Positions 45,566 through 53,830 of a stretch of DNA of 64,000 bases are shown piece after piece (positions within the stretch are counted from its first letter, which is position 1; each line of letters opens with the position of its first letter). This DNA is from Polynucleobacter sp. UK-FUSCHL-C3 (GTDB lineage Bacteria; Pseudomonadota; Gammaproteobacteria; Burkholderiales; Burkholderiaceae): positions 992,001 to 1,056,000 of the forward strand of contig NZ_CP099959.1 in the NCBI RefSeq assembly GCF_040409815.1, read 5' to 3'. The translations under genes were made by a program, and so were the position numbers. The notes under the pieces were generated by a model. The model searched no databases, had not been told where the DNA came from, and was given only the letters and a program-made list of their open reading frames with translations.

Positions 45566-47011
45566 CTACTTGCGCTTGAAATAATCAGCAGGATCTTCTG
45601 CGGGGGCAGCCCGACTTGGTTGCGCCCCACTGTCACTCTCGTCAAGCTTGATCTCGATCTGCTGTATATCTACTTCGAGGGGCTTATCCAATAGGCCCGT
45701 CACGATCTGAGGGTAAAAGATTAAGATCAAAACCAACAATAGTTGTAAGCCTAGCCACGGAATTGCTCCAAGATAAATATCACTACTCTTAATACTGGGT
45801 GGTGCAATGCCGCGGAGATAAAACAGAGCAAAGCCAAATGGTGGATGCATGAACGAAGTTTGCATATTGACGCAGATTAATACCCCAAACCAAATGAGAT
45901 CAATCCCAAGATCCTTAGCAAGCGGTGCCAATAGCGGAATCACAATAAATGCGATCTCAAAGAAGTCAAGGAAGAATGCCAAGACAAAGATGATGATGTT
46001 CACAATGATCAGGAAGGTCACCGCATCATCGGCCCCCATCGCTGAAAACAAATGCTCAATCCACTTACCCCCATCCACTCCCTGGAATACCAAGGTAAAC
46101 ACCGTGGCACCAATCAGAATAAAGATCACCATCACGGTAATGTTCATGGTGGACTCCATACCTTGCCATAACATCTTCCAGTGAAGTCGGCGATGCATGG
46201 CTGCTAAGACCATCGCACCAACCACTCCCATGGCCCCTGCCTCTGTGGGCGTTGCGAGCCCCATGAAGATGGTGCCCAGTACTATAAAAATAAGTGCCAT
46301 GGAAGGCAGAATCGCAAGTACTACGGTCTTGATTAAGTCCCAACCCATTGGTGTTCTAGCTTCTTTAGGTAGGGGCGGCATTAATTTAGGATTAATGAAT
46401 GACAAGATCAAGATGAATAACAAAAAGATTAAGATTTGAGCAATCGATGGTCCAATAGCTCCTAAATACATATCCCCTACCGACTTACCAAGTTGATCTG
46501 CCAAGACTATTAAGACCAATGAGGGAGGGATCACCTGCGTAATGGTTCCTGAGGCAGCTACTACACCAGTCGCTAAGCGCGGCTGATAGCCATAGCGCAA
46601 CATCACTGGCAAGGCGATCACTCCGATCGCAATCACTGATGCTGCCACGGTACCGGTGATTGCGCCTAAGATCGCCCCCACCACAATCACAGCGTAGGCT
46701 AGTCCCCCAGGTAATCCACCAAAGAGTTTTGCAAAGCCATTAAGCAAGTCTTCTGCAAGGCCACTGCGTTCCAGAATAGCTCCCATCAGAGTAAAAAATG
46801 GGATGGACAGTAAAAGCTCGTTCGATAAGATACCAAATACACGATACGGCAGATTAGCCATAAACTGAGCAGGAAAAATACCAAGCTCAATCGCAATTAG
46901 TCCGGAGACCAATCCAAGTGCAGCTAGGGAGAATGCAACCGGTAGTCCAATGATCAAAAAGACCACAAGGGCTGCAAACATTGCAGGGGCCATAAACTCA
47001 AGAGCTGGCAT
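45566..47011 (-). CDS. TRAP transporter large permease (DctM)
   Basis: A 481-residue, 12-13-helix membrane protein of the DctM/YiaN family: PAMFAALVVFLIIGLPVAFSLA, GLAEDLLNGFAKLFGGLPGGLAYAVI and VIPPSLVLIVLADQLG. It is the Na+-coupled transport subunit. An extra C-terminal acidic cytosolic tail (IEIKLDESDSGAQPSRAAPAE) is not usual. Its ATG overlaps the TAA of the small permease gene (TAATG). Confidence 0.92.
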   Translation of the reverse strand: MPALEFMAPAMFAALVVFLIIGLPVAFSLAALGLVSGLIAIELGIFPAQFMANLPYRVFGILSNELLLSIPFFTLMGAILERSGLAEDLLNGFAKLFGGLPGGLAYAVIVVGAILGAITGTVAASVIAIGVIALPVMLRYGYQPRLATGVVAASGTITQVIPPSLVLIVLADQLGKSVGDMYLGAIGPSIAQILIFLLFILILSFINPKLMPPLPKEARTPMGWDLIKTVVLAILPSMALIFIVLGTIFMGLATPTEAGAMGVVGAMVLAAMHRRLHWKMLWQGMESTMNITVMVIFILIGATVFTLVFQGVDGGKWIEHLFSAMGADDAVTFLIIVNIIIFVLAFFLDFFEIAFIVIPLLAPLAKDLGIDLIWFGVLICVNMQTSFMHPPFGFALFYLRGIAPPSIKSSDIYLGAIPWLGLQLLLVLILIFYPQIVTGLLDKPLEVDIQQIEIKLDESDSGAQPSRAAPAEDPADYFKRK

Positions 47012-47550
47012 TATTGGTCTGGGCGTTGATACTGCATATCCAATGTGATCTTGCCTTGTAATGCAGCAAGCCGCTTAATGATCTCTGAGATTGCCTGCAA
47101 GATCAGTAAGCCAAAGCCAATGGGCATTAAGATTTTGACAGGCCACCGTATGAGCCCGCCTGCATTCGCAGAGCGCTCTCCAATCGTCCACGCTTCTAGG
47201 TACCATGGCCAGGCATAGAGAACCATCATGATGCTAAAAGGAATAACAAAAAAGAGTAGGCCAAACAGATCGAGCATCATACGTTGGCGTTGAGCAAGGC
47301 GCAGATAGAGTAGATCAACTCGAATATGACCGTTAATACAGAGTAAATGGGCAGCCCCCAACATCACGATGCCCGCAAAGAGATACCACTGCATCTCTAA
47401 CCAAGCGTTTGAGCTCAAATCGAATGCATACCGTGATAAGGCGTTCCCCACTGAAATGAGCGCACAGACCAAAACCAATAGCACTGCAAGCTGGGCGGCA
47501 GTTCGACTGATACGATCAATCTGACGGGATAGCGCGAGTAAATGGTTCAT
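47011..47550 (-). CDS. TRAP transporter small permease (DctQ)
   Basis: A 179-residue four-helix membrane protein. Helix 1 is LAVLLVLVCALISVGNALS, followed by AFDLSSNAWLEMQWYLFAGIVMLGAAHLL with the conserved Trp/Glu region of DctQ. It scaffolds the large permease. It is translationally coupled to dctM. The start is 24 bases from the divergent PIN gene start. Confidence 0.9.
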   Translation of the reverse strand: MNHLLALSRQIDRISRTAAQLAVLLVLVCALISVGNALSRYAFDLSSNAWLEMQWYLFAGIVMLGAAHLLCINGHIRVDLLYLRLAQRQRMMLDLFGLLFFVIPFSIMMVLYAWPWYLEAWTIGERSANAGGLIRWPVKILMPIGFGLLILQAISEIIKRLAALQGKITLDMQYQRPDQ

Positions 47551-47574
47551 GAATGCATGGGCAGGAACAAAGGT

Positions 47575-48009
47575 ATGAGTGTATTGGATTTATGCCATAA
47601 GATACCCAAGATGAGCTCCGAGCGCCTGATTATCGATACCAATGTATTACTGGATTTATTTGTCTTTGCTGATGAGAGAGTCCTTGCCCTGCGTGAAGCA
47701 ATTGAAGGCAAGCGCGCACAGCTGTTTTACTCGAGCGCGATGCTTGAAGAGTTTAAAGATGTGCTGGGTCGTGCGCAATTTGGTCTTGGCGAAGAAGTCC
47801 AGAGTTCTATTCTGCGGAATTGGCAAGACTTAGGAACGCTATTATCAATCGAGCAAAGCGCCCCAATTCGCTGCTCGGATCCTGACGATCAAATCTTTAT
47901 TGATCTCGCTTATCAATTAAGGCCATCCGTTTTATTTAGCAAAGACCTTGCTTTGATCAACTTAAGGGGTAAATTGCATGGCCTAGAAATTGAGTTGCGA
48001 ACCTATTAG
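47575..48009 (+). CDS. PIN-domain nuclease (putative toxin-type, no visible antitoxin)
   Basis: A 144-residue PIN-fold protein. The acidic residues of the metal site lie in IIDTNVLLDLF, MLEEFKDVLGR and CSDPDDQIFIDLA. It matches the group annotated as toxin component of the PIN family (TIGR00305 type). No small antitoxin gene is adjacent, so a housekeeping RNase role is as likely. The ATG at 47575 has an AGGA ribosome site 8 bases upstream. An ATG at 47611, just before the PIN core, is the alternative start. Confidence 0.75.
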   Translation: MSVLDLCHKIPKMSSERLIIDTNVLLDLFVFADERVLALREAIEGKRAQLFYSSAMLEEFKDVLGRAQFGLGEEVQSSILRNWQDLGTLLSIEQSAPIRCSDPDDQIFIDLAYQLRPSVLFSKDLALINLRGKLHGLEIELRTY

Positions 48010-48105
48010 GATTTTATTCTGCATTGCAATAAATAAAAGAATTCATTTACTTAGACCGATTTGCTCATAGCAACTCTCGATAAATAAATTTCATGAGATC
48101 CTTGA

Positions 48106-48134
48106 TTGACTTCTGCTGTGCGCAGGAATAGGAT
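48106..48134 (+). promoter_or_regulatory. Sigma-70 promoter of the structured RNA
   Basis: TTGACT (48106-48111), an exact 17-base spacer and TAGGAT (48129-48134). The predicted start is near 48141, exactly at the first base of the closing stem of the RNA. Confidence 0.65.
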
Positions 48135-48140
48135 AAAAAC

Positions 48141-48300
48141 GTGGTGTCATAGATTGTGTGTGATCCACACTGGTAGCAATACCAGTTCTCATGAGGGTAC
48201 ATTCATGCACCCTTCTTCAATACAGGACATCAGACTCCTGTGGCGATGACAACCACTCAAAAGAGTGGTACAGCCCGGCGGCATACCCGTCGGGCTTTTT
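48141..48300 (+). ncRNA. Candidate stand-alone structured small RNA, about 160 nt
   Basis: The interval has no open frame but is dense in complementary pairs. A closing stem pairs GTGGTGTCAT (48141-48150) with ATGAC-a-ACCAC (48246-48256, one bulged A). Inside it lie four hairpins: GTGTG/CACAC; TGGTA/TACCA with a GCAA tetraloop (48171-48184); AGGGT/ACCCT; ACAGGA/TCCTGT. After the closing stem comes ACCACTC/GAGTGGT (48252-48269) with an AAAA loop, which shares bases with the closing stem, so the two are mutually exclusive. An intrinsic terminator ends it. I do not recognise the family; it does not look like 6S, 4.5S, tmRNA or RNase P RNA. Confidence 0.65.
48272..48300 (+). terminator. Intrinsic terminator ending the structured RNA
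   Basis: The stem GCCCGGCGG / CCGTCGGGC-type pairing (9 pairs, one G.T; 48273-48281 with 48287-48295) is followed by TTTTT. The reading direction is rightward, toward the end of a convergent gene. Confidence 0.85.
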
Positions 48301-48302
48301 GT

Positions 48303-48878
48303 TTACTTACAGCCCAATTGTTTCTGTGCCAGTCGTTGCGTAGCATTCTCTGCCATTGCCTCAAATCGTTTGGTCATTTGATTTTTAATGAAATACTCCA
48401 CCACAATCTGGGGCACGATTGAACTGATCTCTACATTGGCCCGAAACTGGAATCGCGTTCCCTCGCCTTCAGGTTCAATGCGCCAGCTACCTTTATATAG
48501 CTTTGCATCTCCACTGATTTGCTCAAAGTCGATGATTTGCTCTGATAGCTCTTTGTACTGAACGACCGAGCGCATGGTAATCGGTATTAGCATGATCCGG
48601 TCTTCCACAACACGCTCTACTTTCACTTGATTGCCAGAGCGACTAATAATCTTAGACTCTTTAATGCCTGGAAGGGATCTGGCTCCCTCATAATCTTTGA
48701 GATAAGCGCTAGCCTGGCAGGGACTCAGGGCAACCTTATAGTCTGCAATGATTTGAAACTGATCCTCATTAGGGTAGACCTGCAGATGCAGATCAAACGT
48801 ATTACTGATGGCATACACTGGATTCAGTAATGCCTGGCAGGATACGAACAAGAGAGAAAAGAATAATTTATTTAACAT
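48303..48878 (-). CDS. Exported SRPBCC (START-like) lipid-binding-type protein
   Basis: A 191-residue protein with a signal peptide (KLFFSLLFVSCQALLNPVYA). A START/SRPBCC (coenzyme Q-binding type) domain follows: IIADYKVALSPCQASAYLKDYEGARSLPGI, then a run of strands to FQFRANVEISSIVPQIVVEYFIKNQM. The family binds hydrophobic ligands. An exported form is unusual relative to cytosolic RatA/COQ10 proteins. Two Cys (PCQAS, QLGCK) may pair. It is co-directional with the next small exported protein gene by a short gap. Confidence 0.72.
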   Translation of the reverse strand: MLNKLFFSLLFVSCQALLNPVYAISNTFDLHLQVYPNEDQFQIIADYKVALSPCQASAYLKDYEGARSLPGIKESKIISRSGNQVKVERVVEDRIMLIPITMRSVVQYKELSEQIIDFEQISGDAKLYKGSWRIEPEGEGTRFQFRANVEISSIVPQIVVEYFIKNQMTKRFEAMAENATQRLAQKQLGCK

Positions 48879-48896
48879 TCAAGCACGGCTCGAATT

Positions 48897-49202
48897 CTAC
48901 TTAAACGGAATCGTAATCAATCCTTCTCGAGGATTCAGGGGCTGTGCGGAGTCCTCCCCCAAGGCTTTAGCCTCTGCCTCACCGGGCTGATCCGAGGTGT
49001 AGTTGGGTCCAATAATGACTTTCTTGGGTGCGCTCTCAGGGGCTGGAGGCTTGGATTTACCCATGACGCCTTGAGGTGGCACGAGGGGTTGCTGATTTAT
49101 GGCTTTAAGCTCTTCGGGTTGAAAGGGAGAAATCGATTGAGCTAAGACCGGCATCGCCATGATTGTTGTGACAATACCAAAGGTCATTAAATAGGTCTTC
49201 AT
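48897..49202 (-). CDS. Small exported Pro-rich protein
   Basis: A 101-residue secreted protein from the ATG at 49202. The signal (TFGIVTTIMAMPVLAQS) is cut near residue 19. The mature chain is rich in Pro and Lys (KPPAPESAPKKVIIGPNYTSDQPG) and looks disordered, ending REGLITIPFK. I do not recognise it. It lies 18 bases upstream of the START-like gene on the same strand and may share its transcript. A longer frame to 49265 would overlap the region in front of the divergent thioesterase and has no signal, so it is not chosen. Confidence 0.55.
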   Translation of the reverse strand: MKTYLMTFGIVTTIMAMPVLAQSISPFQPEELKAINQQPLVPPQGVMGKSKPPAPESAPKKVIIGPNYTSDQPGEAEAKALGEDSAQPLNPREGLITIPFK

Positions 49203-49280
49203 AGGGAATATTAACCCACTCTTTATACCTGTGTCTCCCCTAAAATAGTGAATACATTTAGCCATAGATAGGGGTTTCAG

Positions 49281-49691
49281 ATGCCAGCTAGTCGTGAGCA
49301 GCTCACAGAGTTCTTTGCCAAAGACTTTCCACAGACCAAATGTCAGATCGTTTCAGTGGAACAAGGGAGTGCCGTAGTAACCCACCCCGTTGGAGTTGAT
49401 GAACTTCGACCTGGTGGAACGGTATCGGGGCCCACCATGATGTCCTTGGCAGATGTTGCCCTTTATGTCGCGATCTTGGGGGAAATTGGGATTGTGCCGC
49501 TGACCGTGACCACGAGTTTAAATATCAATTTTCTGAAGCGCCCCCAACCGTCTAATAGCATTCGGGCTGAGAGCCGTTTACTAAAATTGGGCAAGACCTT
49601 AGTGGTTGGCGAAGTTCATATCTTTTCAGGAGATGATCCCAAGCCAGTTGCACATGCCACTGGCACCTACTCTATTCCGCCCCAGAAGTAA
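49281..49691 (+). CDS. PaaI-type hotdog thioesterase
   Basis: A 136-residue hotdog-fold thioesterase. The segment RPGGTVSGPTMMSLADVALYVAIL carries the catalytic Asp in the long helix, preceded by the usual strand. NINFLKRPQPSN and TLVVGEVHIFSG follow. These enzymes hydrolyse acyl-CoA (phenylacetyl- or medium-chain). It is divergent from the small exported protein gene and convergent with a small membrane protein gene. Confidence 0.88.
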   Translation: MPASREQLTEFFAKDFPQTKCQIVSVEQGSAVVTHPVGVDELRPGGTVSGPTMMSLADVALYVAILGEIGIVPLTVTTSLNINFLKRPQPSNSIRAESRLLKLGKTLVVGEVHIFSGDDPKPVAHATGTYSIPPQK

Positions 49692-49693
49692 TA

Positions 49694-49870
49694 TCAGTCT
49701 TTACGCTTAAACATACCCACCACCCCAGCGAATATTTTGGGTGAGAGCGATAAAGCAAATAGTAGATCAACAATAAAGAACCATGAGCCACGCGTCAGCT
49801 CAACGATCGCGAGTACTACAAAGACCGCCATCATCACTCGGCGTAATGTATCTTGTGGAAAATAACCCAT
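49694..49870 (-). CDS. Small membrane protein, 58 residues
   Basis: This gene was found by reading the gap between the thioesterase and nitroreductase genes. The ATG at 49870 has a GAGGAT ribosome site 6 bases upstream. The peptide has two short hydrophobic stretches (VMMAVFVVLAIVELT and FFIVDLLFALSLSPKIFAG) with a basic C-terminus (KRKD). I do not recognise it. It is plausible as a small inner-membrane protein. It lies downstream of the nitroreductase gene, with a gap of about 30 bases. Confidence 0.6.
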   Translation of the reverse strand: MGYFPQDTLRRVMMAVFVVLAIVELTRGSWFFIVDLLFALSLSPKIFAGVVGMFKRKD

Positions 49871-49901
49871 TGCGTAATCCTCTTTGGTTTATTGCTGCAG
49901 T

Positions 49902-50492
49902 TTAGATGATTTGTACGACATCATCAAAAGCCAATCGTGGTCCACGTGCATAAATACCTGCAGGATCAGCGACACCAATATTGAGTAAGAAGTTTGCTTT
50001 ATAGCGACCATCCGTAAAGAACTCTGCATTGACTTTGGCAGGATCAAATCCCGACATCGCTCCACAATCAAAGCCCAGACTGCGAACCGCCATGATTAAG
50101 AACGCACCCTGCAAAGAGCTATTCCGCAGACCAGCAACCTCGGTCACCGCTGGCTTACCCTCAAAAAATGGCTTAGCATCCACTGCTGGATATAAGACAG
50201 GCAAGTGCTCATAAAAGAGAGTATCAAAGGCTACGATGACCGTGAGGGACGCGCTTTTGACCTGAGGGACATTGCCGGGGCTTAGCGCTGGCAGTAAACG
50301 CTCTTTTGCAGCATCACTGCGAATAAATACATAACGTCCTGGTTGGGCATTAAATGCGGTTGGAGCCCACTTGAATAACTCATAGAGCTCCTGAATCCGT
50401 TCATCACTGATGTCGTGTTGTTTAAAAGCATGCACAGTGCGTGCTTCGGTAAATAGTTCTTTCTGGATATCAATGGATAGAGGTTTTTTCAT
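49902..50492 (-). CDS. Nitroreductase family, RutE/HadB-like malonic semialdehyde reductase
   Basis: A 196-residue FMN-dependent reductase from the ATG at 50492 (a TTG 4 codons earlier is possible). Segments are EARTVHAFKQHDISDERIQELYELFKWAPTAFNAQP and LGFDCGAMSGFDPAKVNAEFF, the RutE subgroup marks, with the C-terminal FMN-site GRYKANFLLNIGVAD. In E. coli RutE reduces malonic semialdehyde to 3-hydroxypropionate. The rest of the pyrimidine (rut) pathway is absent here. A general detoxifying role is also possible. Confidence 0.84.
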   Translation of the reverse strand: MKKPLSIDIQKELFTEARTVHAFKQHDISDERIQELYELFKWAPTAFNAQPGRYVFIRSDAAKERLLPALSPGNVPQVKSASLTVIVAFDTLFYEHLPVLYPAVDAKPFFEGKPAVTEVAGLRNSSLQGAFLIMAVRSLGFDCGAMSGFDPAKVNAEFFTDGRYKANFLLNIGVADPAGIYARGPRLAFDDVVQII

Positions 50493-50548
50493 GGATTGGC
50501 TCAACAGAATTAAAATAGAAACATTCTTCCATTATCAATCTTTTTACT

Positions 50549-51580
50549 ATGAGCTCCCCCAATCCTATTACTGCAACTCTGATCCCTGGCGATGGCATTG
50601 GTCCAGAGACCGTTGAGTCCACCATCCAAATCCTAGATGCCCTCGGCAGCCCTTTTCTGTGGGATGTACAGCAGGCGGGGGTGGCTGGCATTGATGCCTT
50701 AGGTGACCCATTACCAGAACAAACCTTGGCGAGTATCCGTAAACATCGCTTAGCCCTCAAGGGTCCTTTGACCACGCCTGTGGGTGGAGGCTTTCGGTCT
50801 TCCAACGTGCGCTTGCGTGAAGAGTTTGAGCTCTATGCCAATGTGCGCCCTGCCAAGACACTGATACCGGGTCGCTTTGAGAACATAGATATTGTTTTGG
50901 TGCGTGAGAACTTAGGTGGCTTCTATGTTGCCCATGAGTACTACATCCCTGTGGGTAATGATCCTAAGGCGGTTGCTGTGTCGACCGGAATGAACACGCG
51001 TGAGAGTAGCAAACGTATCGCGCGCTTTGCCTTTGAATATGCTTTGAAGAATGGTCGCAAGAAAATTACCGTCGTTCATAAAGCCAATATCCTCAAGTTA
51101 CTCACCGGCATCTTTTTGGATGCGGCTCGTGAGGTCGCCAAAGAATATGAAGGCCGAGTTGAGATGGATGACATGATTGTGGATGCCTGTGCCATGCAAT
51201 TAGTACTCAATCCATGGCGCTTTGATATGTTGCTCTGTACTAATTTGTTTGGTGACATTCTGTCTGATCAAATTGCAGGTCTCGTGGGCGGTTTGGGTAT
51301 GGCGCCGGGTGCCAACATCGGTGAGAGCGCTGCCATCTTTGAGGCCGTGCATGGCTCTGCTCCCGATATTGCTGGCAAAGGGGTTGCTAACCCGATCTCG
51401 ATCTTATTGGCCTCTGCCATGATGCTCGATCATGTAGATAAACAAGATCTTGCAACCCGTTTACGCAAGGCCATTACAGATACCTTAAATATCGACTCGA
51501 TACGCACGCGTGACCTCAAGGGGGAGGCAACGACTAAGCAGTTCACAGATGCGGTGTGCAAGCGTTTAGCGAGTGGCTAA
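50549..51580 (+). CDS. Isocitrate/isopropylmalate dehydrogenase family protein, NAD-dependent isocitrate dehydrogenase type
   Basis: A 343-residue beta-decarboxylating dehydrogenase. It contains the N-terminal ATLIPGDGIGPETVESTI, the substrate loop ELYANVRPAKTLIP, the Lys/Asp active-site strand ITVVHKANILKLLTGIF, and FDMLLCTNLFGDILSDQIAGLVGGLGMAPGANIG. The ANVRPAK loop and overall length fit NAD-isocitrate/homoisocitrate-type enzymes rather than LeuB. It is divergent from the nitroreductase gene. The exact substrate (isocitrate favoured, or tartrate/homoisocitrate) is inference. Confidence 0.82.
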   Translation: MSSPNPITATLIPGDGIGPETVESTIQILDALGSPFLWDVQQAGVAGIDALGDPLPEQTLASIRKHRLALKGPLTTPVGGGFRSSNVRLREEFELYANVRPAKTLIPGRFENIDIVLVRENLGGFYVAHEYYIPVGNDPKAVAVSTGMNTRESSKRIARFAFEYALKNGRKKITVVHKANILKLLTGIFLDAAREVAKEYEGRVEMDDMIVDACAMQLVLNPWRFDMLLCTNLFGDILSDQIAGLVGGLGMAPGANIGESAAIFEAVHGSAPDIAGKGVANPISILLASAMMLDHVDKQDLATRLRKAITDTLNIDSIRTRDLKGEATTKQFTDAVCKRLASG

Positions 51581-51654
51581 TAAGGTAAACCACTAGCGAT
51601 ATCTGAAGGATTTAGTGATAAAAAGAGAGCATGACATTGACTAAGGGATTAATG

Positions 51655-52617
51655 ATGCGTCATATTATTACTTCGTTCACTTTAATTCTGATTAGCTTTA
51701 TAAGCTTTCATGTACATGCTCAAAGTTATCCCAATCGCGCTATTAAGTTAGTTGTACCCTTTCCTCCGGGCGGCTTAATTGATAATGCTGCGCGCCTCAT
51801 TGGTCCAGAACTCTCCAAAGAACTGGGTCAGCCCGTGGTGATTGAGAACAAACCAGGAGCGGGTGGCAATTTAGCAGCAGCCGACGTTGCAAAAGCGAGT
51901 CCAGATGGCTATACCCTTTTAATGGCCTCCGCTCCACTAAGCATTAGCCCTGCTCTGTATAAGACCTTGCCTTACAACCCAGTCAGCATTGAACCCATTG
52001 CTGTTCTCGGACAACTTCCCAATGTCTTATTGGTCAACCCAGAATCGGGGATTAACACTGTTGCCGATTTAGTCAAACGAGCGAAGGCAAATCCCGGAAA
52101 ACTCAATTACGCCTCCAATGGCAATGGCACATCACTGCATCTCAGTGCCGAGATGCTTAAGAACCAAGCGGGTATCTTTGTGGTTCATATACCCTATCGT
52201 GGCTCGGCGTTTGCAAATGTTGGGCTGGTATCAAAAGAAGTGGATTTTATGTTTGATAACCTACCACCTGCTCTTGGTCTAATTAATGGCAATAAGTTAA
52301 AGCCCCTAGCAGTTACTACTGCGACACGTAATCCCGCCCTTCCCAATGTGCCGACCATGATTGAATCAGGCTATCCCAACTTCGATGTCTCTGCTTGGTT
52401 TGGCTTAGCTGCCCCAAAAGGAATACCTGATGGCGTTAGTCAGCGTTTGCAGGTTGCTTTAGAAAAGATTGTGGCTCGCAAGGAAATGGTTGAGGCAATC
52501 TCACGTTTAGGTGCTACGGTTACATACATGAATGCGCAACGTGCCGCTCAATTTATGAAGACCGATACTGATCGCTGGCGTAAGGTGATTGACTATGCCA
52601 AGATCCAGATGGATTAG
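51655..52617 (+). CDS. Bug-family tripartite tricarboxylate-type solute-binding protein
   Basis: A 320-residue periplasmic binding protein. The start at 51655 is preferred because AGGGA lies 6 bases upstream; ATGs at 51631 and 51652 are poorer. The signal peptide ends SFHVHAQS. Bug marks are IKLVVPFPPGGLIDNAARLI, VVIENKPGAGGNLAAADVA and the second-domain VPTMIESGYPNFDVSAWF. No permease partners are adjacent. A palindromic terminator follows. Confidence 0.88.
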   Translation: MRHIITSFTLILISFISFHVHAQSYPNRAIKLVVPFPPGGLIDNAARLIGPELSKELGQPVVIENKPGAGGNLAAADVAKASPDGYTLLMASAPLSISPALYKTLPYNPVSIEPIAVLGQLPNVLLVNPESGINTVADLVKRAKANPGKLNYASNGNGTSLHLSAEMLKNQAGIFVVHIPYRGSAFANVGLVSKEVDFMFDNLPPALGLINGNKLKPLAVTTATRNPALPNVPTMIESGYPNFDVSAWFGLAAPKGIPDGVSQRLQVALEKIVARKEMVEAISRLGATVTYMNAQRAAQFMKTDTDRWRKVIDYAKIQMD

Positions 52618-52633
52618 GCAAAACCTTAATATA

Positions 52634-52664
52634 TAAAGGGGGTCAAGTGACCCCCTTTATTCTT
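52634..52664. terminator. Bidirectional intrinsic terminator
   Basis: The near-perfect palindrome TAAAGGGGGTCA / TGACCCCCTTTA (52634-52659), with T-rich flanks, lies between the convergent Bug and sodC genes. Confidence 0.88.
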
Positions 52665-52680
52665 TGATGAGAACCGCTGA

Positions 52681-53202
52681 TTACTTAATCAAACCACATG
52701 CAATTCGTGGCCCTGAATTACCTGCTGGCTGGGACTTATAGTCGTCTGGGTCACGATGCACCACTACAGAACGACCAACAATACCTGCTGGACCTGTGTT
52801 GACTGTGAACCCAGTTAATTTGGCAGAGTATGTAGCATTACCATTGGCATCCGCTTTGATATTGGGCATGTCACCAGCATGGCTGTGTGAGCTACCTGGC
52901 TGTCCGTGCGCCTTACCATCTGGATTGAAATGACCTGCCGCACTCATTGCATCGGGTGCGGAGCAATCGCCTTTTTCATGAACATGAAATCCGTGCTCTG
53001 AGTTTGGCTTAAGGCCGCTTATCTTGGCGCTTACCAAGACATCATTACCCTGCCACACAAAATTAACCTCACCTTTGGTATTTGATCCAGAACGGGACTA
53101 TAAATTAGCACTCGCCTTTTGCCCAGTACCACCACCCGATGGGTGACAGGCCGTTAATAGCCCAACAATTGATATTCCTAGAATGGTTACGACATGTTTC
53201 AT
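52681..53202 (-). pseudogene. sodC: Cu/Zn superoxide dismutase (SodC lipoprotein) interrupted by an amber codon
   Basis: From an ATG at 53202 (GGGAGA ribosome site) the frame reads a lipoprotein signal ending LLTACHPSGGGT, then hits TAG at 53098-53100 (codon 35). The same frame continues without any shift into a complete SodC: HVHEKGDCSAPDAMS, GHFNPDGKAHG, HAGDMPNIKAD, VVHRDPDDY and a final GNSGPRIACGLIK. All six copper/zinc His/Asp positions and both disulfide Cys are visible. Total length without the stop would be 173 residues, normal for periplasmic SodC. The stop falls in the linker after the lipobox. It is a recent nonsense mutation, a base-call error or a readthrough codon; an internal GTG start at 53058 would lack export. 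Confidence 0.85.
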
Positions 53203-53300
53203 GTTTTCTCCCTATTTTGAAAACACTTGTCACGTCTTTCTTTTTACATCGTTTAGAGACCCCTAAACCGAATAATTAGGGTTTAAACCGATATAACAGC

Positions 53301-53471
53301 TTATAGCGGCTTTGTACTTGAACCCTTTTTGGATCGACAAGCGTCAGAACAGTACTTAACGCTCTCCCAGTTCTTGGCCCAAGACTTACGCCAGACCATC
53401 TCGCGGCCACATACAGTACAGGTTTTACTGGGCAGATAGGCTTTGTTACCTTTGAATGTGTTTGCAGACAT
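53301..53471 (-). CDS. DUF2256 zinc-finger-like small protein
   Basis: A 56-residue protein from the ATG at 53471. The DUF2256 pattern is complete: LPSKTCTVCGREMVWRKSW then AKNWESVKYCSDACRSKKG. That gives a CxxC...CxxxC zinc knuckle between two Trp-rich basic stretches. Function is unknown. Neighbours in many bacteria include photolyase-related genes, but none is here. It lies between sodC and the left end of the integrated element. Confidence 0.83.
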   Translation of the reverse strand: MSANTFKGNKAYLPSKTCTVCGREMVWRKSWAKNWESVKYCSDACRSKKGSSTKPL

Positions 53472-53830
53472 GACAACAGACTTGACTACGGAGACTTCCA
53501 AAAACAAGACAAACGACGATCAATGCCAGCTGCAAAGTCATGGTAGACCCACTGATTACATATCCATGTGTCTACTACAAAGAATAGGCAAACAAGGATT
53601 ACTACAAAAGAGATTAACCACTTATGGGCAGCGCTCATCTAGCGACTCCGGGAGGAATATTGATGAAGATAAATTGGCGGAGACGAGAGATTCCATTCCG
53701 TAATATCAGGCAGTTTCATACCATTTCATAACTATGTCAATAAGCTTTTAAATATATGGGTTCTTTGACTTATATAAATTCAAGTCATATCATCTAATAT
53801 CACTTTTTTTTGGTACAAAGATGGTACAAA
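53472..53830. other. Gap holding the left attachment site and the integrase upstream region
   Basis: From 53472 to 53672 I see no gene. At 53673-53689 lies the left copy of the 17-base tRNA-end repeat. From 53690 the sequence turns strongly AT-rich up to the integrase start, with a 28-base repeat at 53804-53832 also found near the right end. Confidence 0.6.
53673..53689. repeat. Left attachment-site repeat (attL)
   Basis: ATTGGCGGAGACGAGAG is an exact copy of 60047-60063, the tRNA-Ser 3' end plus 2 bases. The following bases (ATTCCATTCCG here, GATTCGAACCTCCG there) look like a decayed extension of the tRNA T-arm. Confidence 0.85.

Noticed and set aside
48141-48300. 6S RNA or 4.5S RNA identity for the structured RNA
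   Set aside because: There is no long rod with a central bubble (6S) and no single long hairpin with the conserved SRP loop (4.5S). The multi-branched shape fits neither.
53203-53300. Repeated TAAACCGA motif upstream of sodC
   Set aside because: Two short AT-rich copies only; no symmetry or position that points to a specific site.
53443-53703. An 86-codon rightward frame across the DUF2256 promoter region and attL
   Set aside because: It crosses the element boundary, lies antisense to the DUF2256 gene start and has no recognisable protein pattern or ribosome site.
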